A stretch of DNA of 64,000 bases, from the NCBI GenBank assembly GCA_025991245.1, contig BQMJ01000053.1:1-64000 (forward strand). Reading direction: 5' to 3'. This DNA comes from Galdieria partita. Lineage: Eukaryota > Rhodophyta > Bangiophyceae > Galdieriales > Galdieriaceae. The first letter of the stretch is position 1; each line of letters starts with the position of its first letter. This document shows, in pieces, positions 55,950 to 64,000 of this stretch. The notes beneath the pieces were generated by a model that was not told the origin of the DNA, did not search any database, and saw only the letters and a program-made list of their open reading frames with translations. The position numbers and the translations under genes are program-made.

Positions 55950-56334
55950 ATGCACTCCATCATCCTTTACAAGGCCTCACAAGATAGTCACATTGAGTGC
56001 CTCGCAAAGTGCAGCGTTCGCCCTCAAGCAGTTTATGCAACAACAGAATTGAAAGTTTCTGTGCAAGCAAACAAGTGAACTTTAAACATATTGAGAATTG
56101 CCACGGAGCATGATTTCAAGGATTTGTGACGATAGACGAGTACTTGTGCAAGTTGTGTGTTTAAAAAGTCCGAAGAAGCCACGATGTAGTCAAATCAATA
56201 CTCTTTGCTGTCGTTACAATGAAGCACTTGTAACAATTCCTATCACAGCTTTAGATTCTATCAGTGTTTGTTGTATCTTTATTTGCAGAAATAGTTGTAC
56301 GATCTGTATACTTTGTGGGTACTTTACAACATGA
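55950..56334 (+). CDS. Small two- or three-exon gene, unidentified
   Basis: ATG at 55950 and exon 55950-56074, then a 46-nt GT-AG intron and an exon from 56121. The frame reads MHSIILYKASQDSHIECLAK, ATTELKVSVQANK, and after the splice ICDDRRVLVQVVCLKSPKKP and INTLCCRYNEAL. It may run to TGA at 56332-56334 (112 aa), or splice again (donor at 56230, acceptor ending 56288) to stop at 56294 (79 aa); the second version ends at a more natural place. Cysteine-rich, no recognised domain. Confidence 0.45.
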
Positions 56335-56542
56335 AAAAGCTGAAAACTTGGACAATGTTAAGAATTTGAACAAATAAAATGGTAGTCAACGAGTTGCCGC
56401 AAAAAGAAAAGATTCAAAAAAAAAAGACTTGTGACTTTGGTCAAAACCAACGTGCTTCCACTAGAAAAGATTGTTTATTACAACTTGACTCACTTATTGC
56501 CACTCGGTAAAGTACTTTTTTCAGCTTCTTGTGCAAGGGACT

Positions 56543-56761
56543 CTAAAACCAATTTGTAAGGGGTATATCCTGACATTTCTCCCAGTGCTTACCTCGTTTG
56601 GCTACCTTTCCTTCGCTCCACTCACTTTTGGTCATCTCAAAGGTAGTCCTTGACAGAGCTTCCGTTCTCTTTGGTTCCTTCAAAGCCTTTCGAACAAAAT
56701 CTGCACATATATTTGCATAACGCAAGTAAGTCAGACCTGCTGCTCTCCATTGTTGAACCAT
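56543..56761 (-). CDS. ATP5F1E: Mitochondrial ATP synthase subunit epsilon
   Basis: Single exon, 72 aa, the usual size. The signature QQWRAAGLTYLRYANICAD is the conserved WRxAGLxYxxYxNICA opening, followed by VRKALKEPKR and KSEWSEGKVAKRGK. This small subunit sits at the foot of the F1 central stalk and corresponds to the mitochondria-specific epsilon, not the bacterial one. Same strand and 68 bp downstream of the alpha/beta hydrolase gene. Confidence 0.93.
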   Translation of the reverse strand: MVQQWRAAGLTYLRYANICADFVRKALKEPKRTEALSRTTFEMTKSEWSEGKVAKRGKHWEKCQDIPLTNWF

Positions 56762-56829
56762 TTTGACCTCAAAGAGTCGACTCTGTCAATTCCCCCAATC
56801 GACGCAATTCCACTTTCTTGAAAATTTGT

Positions 56830-57902
56830 TTATTTGTCAGAAATGGACAACGCTTTATGAACAAAAGTAGCGATTGCATCGTAATATGCACTTCCTCCTC
56901 GGAACCTATTTATATACATTATATTCCATCTTTAATCCATGTATGATACATACCAAGTATCATTGTGAGTCCCATCTGGAAAAGTAACCATTTGACGATA
57001 TACCGAATGAGTTGCGAGATCATGCAATTGCTTCATCAATTTTGGTGGAACAAGTTCATCACGAAGACCCTAATCCATACAAAAGAATGAAACTTTGTTT
57101 CCAATCTGCGCGACTTTCTTGCTTACGGAAAGAAATAAAATAGGGCAAGTCAAAGAAGATACAATAGCGGCAGAATTCCATTTGTTTCTATTCAAAAATT
57201 TACACCAACGAAGAGCTGGCAATACATAGTCAATCATATCATCGATAGAGGTGAAAGTATTTTCAACGACAACTCCTTTAATCTACGAAACAACGAGCTT
57301 AGCAGATAGTTCCATTACTATGAAGACTTACTTCTCGTTGAAACCGATAGGCCAAAGAAATAGCAACTGCACCTCCAATACTTCTACCAAATACAAAAAT
57401 TTGTCTGGGATCTATTAGTTCACAAGAACGAATGAACTGAAACGCGGCAGCAGCATCCCGTTGTATGCCCCTTTCAGAAGGTCTTCCTTGGCTATCTCCA
57501 TAACCTCGATAGCTTATCATGAATACGTTACAGGAGACTCTACTGTAAAAGTGTTGTACGTCAGATAGACGGTGACTAATGTTCCCTGCGTTTCCGTGGA
57601 AATATAGAAAGGTTGGCGCCTTGCGTGAATTCGGTTGTAAAACTAGCCAACCGTGAATTCTTATTCCATCTTCAGTTTCTAGAAATATATCCCTGTAAGC
57701 CATTAAATAATCGTTAGGGTTTTCCTCATAGCGGCGAGTTGGAATGGAGGGATGATAAAGAAGGTTTTCCTATCCAAACAGTCCATACGAGTGACTACCA
57801 ACTTGCTTGAAAAGTATAGCTTACCTGAAAAACATAGAGTCCCGCTACCAAACTTCCAACCAAAGTAACTGCTGCATACAAAAGTCCATTGACTAGAGAC
57901 AT
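56830..57902 (-). CDS. Alpha/beta hydrolase, ABHD13/BEM46 family
   Basis: Five exons, 57825-57902, 57332-57769, 57127-57282, 56954-57069 and 56830-56905, with introns of 55, 49, 57 and 48 nt; 287 aa. Residues 5-25 form a signal anchor (NGLLYAAVTLVGSLVAGLYV). YFHGNAGNISHR is the oxyanion-hole region; SYRGYGDSQG follows. The catalytic triad is S156 in FGRSIGGA, Asp in LRDELVPP and His in DGTHNDTW; only correct splicing brings the last two into frame. Family members are membrane-bound hydrolases or depalmitoylase-like enzymes; substrate unknown. Confidence 0.92.
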
Positions 57903-58092
57903 GAGAAGTACCGACTATCAGTTACAATATTGAGCAATCATCCAACTTGAAATGCATTATAGAAAAACACAACATCTCAATAGGAGAATGATGATATCTT
58001 TAGTTGGATCAGATATCTATAAAAGTATCGATCCATATGCAATTCTTTAACAAAGGAATCAAACGGGTTCTTCGATCGTTGGAAGAAAAGAA

Positions 58093-58517
58093 ATGGATCG
58101 ACATTTATGGCAAAAGGCGTTGAACCCTGACACTGTATGGGAAAAGGTGATCATATTCCTTATTGTTTGAAAAACTTTACAGATTCTCAATACAGGACGA
58201 AATACTCGACGTTCTCTTTTGGATCCGTCACGTAACTGCGTTACTGATAGGTTGCCTATTTGGTTTTCTCAAGTTGACCGGATTGCCAGGTTTTATTCTA
58301 TATATATCCCTATGGTTTACCATATCACAAGCGTAAGTTTGTTACGTATTGAAAAAGTTGTCATTGAACTTGCGCAACTAGTTATTTCAAGTGGTTTTTA
58401 GATTTGGATGAAGATGACTTTGGTGGTTGGGGAACTGTTCAACAAGAAGCTGCTTGGAGTTCATTTGCGTTGTTCCTCTTTGTTTGGATAGTTGTGTACA
58501 CTGCAATGGCTAACTAA
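58093..58517 (+). CDS. RAB5IF: RAB5IF / respirasome assembly factor-like membrane protein
   Basis: Three exons, 58093-58146, 58196-58332 and 58382-58517, both introns 49 nt; 108 aa. The order of motifs matches RAB5IF (C20orf24/RCAF1): WQKALNPDTVWEKDEILDVL (human RPDSVWEDKDEFLDV), WIRHVTALLIGCLFGFLKL, YFKWFLDLDEDDFGGWGTV and AAWSSFALFLFVWIVVYTAM. Two or three membrane helices. Human protein is linked to respiratory supercomplex assembly and to the ER multipass translocon. Not visible as one long frame because of the short exons. Confidence 0.88.
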
Positions 58518-58551
58518 AGCCATAGCTTTATTACACAGTTGTTTTCAAATA

Positions 58552-59833
58552 TTATGATATACTTGCATAGTCCTCAACCCGAGAAGGCTTGCTTCTAAGC
58601 TGCGACCGAGAGGATGATCGTCGTTCTATCTTACGGAGAGCTGCTGGTTGTACTACACCTTTACGTTCTTCAAGTGCCTCTGCAATATGTGAGCTATCAG
58701 GCATTGCTTGGAAATTAAACGATACGGGTTGTGGAATAGCTGCACGATATGTAGGAATCTTCAGTCGTTTGGATATGTTGTCTTCGTTGTTGGATGACAC
58801 TGAACTTTGCAACTCTCCAATCTCTTCCACAGGAACACGTCGAAACTGTGTTTGAAAATCGCGATAGTCCGTCTTTGCATTGAAGACTGGACGAATCCAC
58901 TTTTCTACCAAATCCTTGGCTAGACGCCGTGTAGATTCCATTCGATCATTGAGTGAAATATATTTTACAGCACGTCCAATGTCACTCGATCTAAGAAGTT
59001 CCATCCATGAATTATCAACAGGAAATTCATCTAAGATTTTCAACAGACGAGAACGCAGACTTGCATTCGGTAGGCTACCATCAGGAAGAGGATCTAACCA
59101 TCGCTTCAAGACCGAAAGTAAACCTTGCTCTAAAAATAATTCACGATATTCAACTCGCCTCAGATTCTTTTCCACTTCTTCCACCAATTTCAACTTATTA
59201 GTAGCTGGTTTACCAACCTTTAACGCCAACAAGTCATCATCTGCAGCTTTCATCATTCTTCGCAGAAAATTGTCCACTTCTTCTGTTAAATCTTTTATAT
59301 TCTTTTCTTCCTTTTTGTTTCTTGACTTTTTCAAATTGGACAACAAGTCGTCCACTTTTGAAGTATCTGTATGTGAGTCTTCGTTGTCGTCACTTTCAAC
59401 AAACTGTTCCTCATCCGACTCATCGTTTCGCAAGTTCATTATTTCTGAAGACATAGTTTTGCGCTCTTTTTCATTTGTCGTACGACGCTTCTTAAAAGTC
59501 TTTTTACGAGGTATTCGGTATTTACTTCCTTTTTCAACTGGGAGACTTGTCGCTTGTTGGTCTTCTTCTGCAATGGTATGGTTAGGTTCATCTTCTTCCA
59601 AAGGCTTTGCATTTCGGGACTTTTTAAGTCTTTTGTTCTTGGGAGAACTATTCTGCGGTTCTTCTTCGTTGTCTCCACTCCTATCAACACCTTTCGTCCT
59701 AGTTGTTCTCTTAATTTCTTCGTCACTAGAGTCTACTTGGGACCCAAATATTTCAACGACATCCTTTCATAATAAAATTTAATAAGATAGAAAACAACTT
59801 TAGAAAACAACATACTTCAATAGGTGAATCCAT
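58552..59833 (-). CDS. IWS1: Transcription elongation factor IWS1/Spn1
   Basis: Two exons, an 18-nt first exon 59816-59833 (MDSPIE) and 58552-59763, intron 52 nt; 409 aa. The N-terminal 150 residues are acidic and basic, disordered (DESDEEQFVESDDNEDSHTD). The TFIIS-N/LW domain (about 190-320) contains LLALKVGKPATNKLKLVEEV, GLLSVLKRWLDPLPDGSLPN and RLAKDLVEKWIRPVF, the IWS1 signature. The C-terminal tail holds FQAMPDSSHIAEA. IWS1 binds Spt6 and RNA polymerase II during elongation. Its stop is 34 bp from the convergent RAB5IF stop. Confidence 0.92.
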
Positions 59834-59927
59834 CACGAATCTCACAACGTCCTTAATCACTTTTTCAAAGGGGGCACTTTTGGAGCTGTTTTCTTCAAAA
59901 ACAATTCATTTTATGTAATCAAAATGT

Positions 59928-61251
59928 TTAAAGTACGGAAATAGCCGCTGCTTCTTCATCGTATGCTGTGATTACTTCATTATCTGTTTCATTCTCATCC
60001 ACACCTGTCACAGCTTCTCTGTTTTCATATTCAATAAAAACAGTGGCATCAATGAGAATCCCAACTACTGTTCCAGCACAACCTGAAGACTCCAAATCCT
60101 TTTGAGTAATTTCCCAACTATTCAAAGGACGAACCATATCAAAAATTTCAGAAACCAAGTGTTCAAATGGAGGAGTTTCAAATCCTATGCTATCAAGATA
60201 AGCCTTCAAATCTTTGTAGAAAAGATTGAGATCATAAACATTCAATGCTCCACAACCTCTACTATCAAGGATACGAAACAATATATTTAATGCAGGTTTG
60301 GAGGAAATATTTGTCAATATGAGCACTAGATCCAAATAAACTCTGTAATCAATTTCAACTTGTGAAGAATTTTCGTTCTTGTAAGAGACGCATTCTTCAA
60401 AGAAGCGAGACAAAAAGGTATTCGTCAACGTTCCATTCCCAAATCTTGAGAGTTCATATTTGCTCAACATTCCATTTCCGTCCAAGTCTAAATCGAGATA
60501 TCTTTCATACATATAGAGAGCACTTTCAGCAGAGAACCAACTTTGGAGATTGTCTTGTGACTCTCCACCGATGGAATGTGACAAACTTGCATCTACACAC
60601 TCCAAAAACAGTTTACTGCCGACAAAACTTTGTAGTCTGATAAATCCTCTTCTTGGAGAATCTAGAAAAAAGAAAACCTGCACATATTATATACTGGAAT
60701 CAAAGTACAAAACTATCTATTACCTTTCTGCTGACTGTACATGAATAATAAGGATAAAAAGATGCACTCAACTTGTTTCTGAGCTTCGAAGAAGATGGAA
60801 TTATTTCATTTTCTACAAACGCTTGAAAGGAAGCTTCAGAAATAATACCGTTTGAATCTTCACAATAGAAGAGTGCTAACTTCAATATGAATTGTATAGC
60901 CCAATGTTTCTTATGACAGTAGTACATCAGTGTGGAATCCTTTAAACAATCATCGCCAGTTCTTGGAAGACGAAGAAAACTACAAGGCGACAAAAAGGCA
61001 AAATAATCAAAGAATAATGAAGCTTGACTTTGGTTATTTGGTTGAATGGTTTCCACAAAGCAACGGAAATTGTCAAAATCTATCATATTTCCATCTCCAT
61101 CATCGGATTCTTTTAAGAACTGACTTGAGAATGAGTTGAGTCTTTCGGGTTTCGGAAGTGTTGCATAGAGTCTCTCAAAAATATTTTGTCGAACTAGAAT
61201 GTCTGCAGAAACACGAAGGTTGTGAGAATGGTCTAATGAGTCTTCGTTCAT
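59928..61251 (-). CDS. PPP2R3C: PP2A regulatory subunit B'' (PPP2R3C / FASS-TONNEAU2 type)
   Basis: At least two exons, 60724-61251 and 59928-60677, intron 46 nt; 425 aa from ATG 61251 (human 453). Motifs across the splice: SFYPYYSCTVSRK then FFFLDSPRRGFIRLQSF; WFSAESALYMYERYLDLD; a canonical EF loop DLDGNGMLSKYEL; YLDLVLILTN; EIFDMVRPLN; and ILIDATVFIEYENREA. All are in the order of PPP2R3C. In plants FASS directs PP2A to division-plane control. The segment just upstream of 61251 (WPRLQAGY) is open behind an acceptor near 61276, so a further 5' exon is likely. Confidence 0.92.
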
Positions 61252-61730
61252 GTAGCCCGCTTGAAGACGTGGCCAATCCTTTCAAAATTCAAAATGGAAT
61301 CATTCGACCCAATATGAGCAATCCAACAAAGCTTTTGTGAAACAGTCCCTATGGAAAAAGTGCTCTATTATCTCCTCATGCACCCATATATCATATGACA
61401 ATTATTTGTTCCAAGGAAACATTTATTTTTCAGGTAATGACTCTAGAACAACACAAAGGCTAGTCGTAACTAGAGAAATATACAAAAGGGGTCTGAAAAC
61501 GGTTCTAAGATGGGTCACTTTATCCTTATTCAAAAGATAATGGGAAGAACAGCCGACCAACTCTTACAAGCAAAGAATATAAAAATCTCAACGGTATCCT
61601 TCATTTCAATTGATTATACTCCTTTTATAAACTCTTTTAGAATTTTCAAAGTTTAGTAAAGTTTCTCTAACGAGTTTTTGTGAGACGACCATCCAACACT
61701 GGGCAACTTTTTACAATTTTCAAGTGTTGA
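61252..61730. other. Divergent spacer upstream of PPP2R3C and NUS1
   Basis: Probably contains the unresolved first exon of PPP2R3C (minus-strand peptide FFHRDCFTKALLDCSYW at about 61300-61355) and the promoters of both genes. Nothing else is supportable. Confidence 0.45.
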
Positions 61731-62531
61731 ATGCAACGTGTTTGTCTGACAGTTGCACGAGTACTTTATTACGTTTTGTATGGGGTGTTTTATATAATCG
61801 ACTACTTGGAATTACTCTTTCATAAAGTAAAAGCACGTGTGCTTTCTTCCTTATTAGAACAACACAAGGAGAGTCAAGTACGAGTGAAACATTTGGGTAT
61901 TGTTAGAAACGATGGAAATCGAGAAGAGACGAGTGTCTGTTTAAACTTGATCAACCTCATCTTTTGGTGTTTCTCACTGGGAATTGATGTAATAACTTTT
62001 GTAGACAGCCAAGTAGTAGATTGGAACCCTTGGGTTGAAAGAATATGTGCATTTTGGAGTATAGAAAATTTTCCAAACAACAACGTAGACAGAGAAGCAT
62101 CCTGTTTTCAAAAGTTAACATGTACAGTGGAAAATAGGAATGCGGGGTTTCGTGTCATTCTGCTTTCTTACAGAAACCGAACAGTATTTACTTTGAATCT
62201 ACTTCGTTCTGAGGATGCTCATCTTTCTCTTATCCGAGGATTTTTTCAGTTGGTCAATACAAAGTTGGAAGTGTACCAAACACTACCTTTAAGCTTAAGG
62301 AAAACGTATATGTTGGACTTTCTCAATAGCGGTGCAGATGGCTCAATGATTGGTTCTGAACCAGAAGTAGTGGTGATATTTGGGAATGTTCCTTCACTTG
62401 TAGGTTTTCCTTCATGGGAAGTTCGATTATCTCAAATATTCTTTCAACCTAGCTTTCCAAGATTTACTTTCTATGACTTGAGAGAAATAATCGAGACTCA
62501 TGCGCGTACTCCTAAAAGGTTTGGAAAGTGA
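61731..62531 (+). CDS. NUS1: NUS1/NgBR subunit of cis-prenyltransferase (dehydrodolichyl diphosphate synthase)
   Basis: Single exon, 266 aa. N-terminal membrane segment (LYYVLYGVFYIIDYLELL, residues 12-29), then VKHLGIVRNDG, CLNLINLIFWCFSLGIDVI and the C-terminal half PEVVVIFGNVPSLVGFPSWE followed by RLSQIFF. The protein ends TPKRFGK, the NUS1 RxG-type C-terminus that completes the active site of its catalytic partner. It lacks the catalytic Asp of UPP synthases, as expected for NUS1. Works at the ER in dolichol synthesis for glycosylation. Stop codon is 3 bp from that of convergent Asterix. Confidence 0.93.
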   Translation: MQRVCLTVARVLYYVLYGVFYIIDYLELLFHKVKARVLSSLLEQHKESQVRVKHLGIVRNDGNREETSVCLNLINLIFWCFSLGIDVITFVDSQVVDWNPWVERICAFWSIENFPNNNVDREASCFQKLTCTVENRNAGFRVILLSYRNRTVFTLNLLRSEDAHLSLIRGFFQLVNTKLEVYQTLPLSLRKTYMLDFLNSGADGSMIGSEPEVVVIFGNVPSLVGFPSWEVRLSQIFFQPSFPRFTFYDLREIIETHARTPKRFGK

Positions 62532-62534
62532 GCA

Positions 62535-62941
62535 TCAAACCGTTTTTATTCTTGGAGGCGATGGTGACAAATATGATATCAACAATATAACAATACTTAG
62601 ACTACAACGGGAACATAAATATTCCAAGACCCGGTAAGAATACTTACTTACCCAATAGCGGATACCAACTGCTTAAGTTCCACTTGAGAGAAACGGGAGT
62701 TGGAAGCATATGCTACAGCCATAATAAAACTGAGCCAAGCAAAATATCGTACCTAAACTATCTTTGCACACTGCAACTCGTATGGCTAAAGACTACATAC
62801 CTTCATAACTACAGCCAGCATACCAAAGCTCATGGAAGTCATGGAGAAGAAATCTGTCACTGTTGTTTCTTCCTTCTTAAGTGGAGGCTGAAAAGGAACA
62901 ACTTGAGAAGGTCTTCTTGGGTCGTCGTTTTGACTGTGCAT
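62535..62941 (-). CDS. WDR83OS: Protein Asterix (WDR83OS/PAT10), PAT complex subunit
   Basis: Three exons, 62801-62941, 62652-62752 and 62535-62601, with introns of 48 and 50 nt; 102 aa (human 106). The N-terminus SQNDDPRRPSQVVPFQPP matches the SDPRRPNKVLRYKPP opening. Then FGMLAVVMKVRYFAWLSFIM (human CGLMLKLKWCAWVAVY), YASNSRFSQVELKQLVSAIG (FANSRSSEDTKQMMSSF) and SIVILLISYLSPSPPRIKT (SISAVVMSYLQNPQPM). Asterix with CCDC47 forms the PAT chaperone for multipass membrane proteins at the ER. No exon is long enough to appear as an ORF of 60 codons, so it is easily missed. Confidence 0.92.
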
Positions 62942-63006
62942 ATCACCACAACACACAATTCTTAGGATTGCTGGGAGAATTCCGCTTTGTCGTTTGAAAC
63001 AGCTTC

Positions 63007-64000
<994 letters not shown>

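Noticed and set aside
58880-59782. Plus frame of 300 codons opposite IWS1
   Set aside because: Ser/Phe-rich composition is the mirror of the acidic and lysine-rich IWS1 codons; IWS1 motifs and splice site settle the strand.

Overview
The window is the left end of a nuclear chromosome of a compact, AT-rich eukaryote. It opens with about 580 bp of telomeric repeat, passes through about 16.6 kb of gene-poor subtelomere, then enters dense coding DNA from 17.2 kb to the right edge. Protein genes are interrupted by very short GT-AG introns (mostly 37-66 nt), spacers are often only a few to tens of bases, and the gene set mixes mitochondrial, plastid-type and bacterial-like genes (tocopherol cyclase, a PBS-lyase-like HEAT protein, a bacterial-type arsenate reductase, an MFS sugar porter). 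This fits a unicellular cyanidiophycean red alga, most likely Galdieria. That assignment is inference; no sequence search was possible.

Layout. 1-580: telomere with a 10-bp unit (G-strand TTTATTAGGG) and an 11-bp variant. 560-3000: diverged tandem subtelomeric units that carry degenerate telomere-like blocks. 3.0-9.4 kb: strongly T-rich (+ strand) DNA with old duplicated segments. 9.4-17.2 kb: A-rich DNA made of several diverged repeat families, with short open frames but no gene I can defend. 17.2-22.7 kb: two convergent genes for P-loop NTPases, the first with a PD-(D/E)XK-like nuclease part (RHS/Crinkler-like architecture), the only accessory-looking system in the window. 23.5-24.0 kb: arsenate reductase.

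From 25 kb on the content is core eukaryotic: SMPD4-like sphingomyelinase, RMD1/RMND1-family protein, HEAT-repeat protein, MON2, SWIM-RING ubiquitin ligase, SKA3-like kinetochore protein, RFC5, SHAQKYF-type MYB factor, CobD/HisC-like aminotransferase, MFS sugar porter, GNAT acetyltransferase with a C-terminal extension, mitochondrial Rieske protein, MoaC, tocopherol cyclase, mitochondrial EF-Ts, ATP synthase epsilon, ABHD13/BEM46 hydrolase, RAB5IF/RCAF1, IWS1, PPP2R3C/FASS, NUS1, Asterix and an ArfGAP-UBA protein cut by the window edge.

Several small spliced genes are invisible to simple ORF calling and were found by joining exons by hand: Asterix (62535-62941), a 69-aa four-cysteine zinc-ribbon protein (46650-46910), a 59-aa protein (38448-38683), and less certain models at 55950-56334, 52279-52573 and 41277-41896. 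For most identified genes the exon lengths sum to an exact multiple of three with in-frame joins, which is the main support for the models. Functionally the region includes endomembrane trafficking (MON2, ArfGAP), ER membrane and lipid biology (SMPD4, NUS1, Asterix, possibly RAB5IF), mitochondrial respiration and translation (Rieske, ATP synthase epsilon, EF-Ts), molybdopterin and tocopherol synthesis, and chromosome biology (RFC5, SKA3-like, IWS1).
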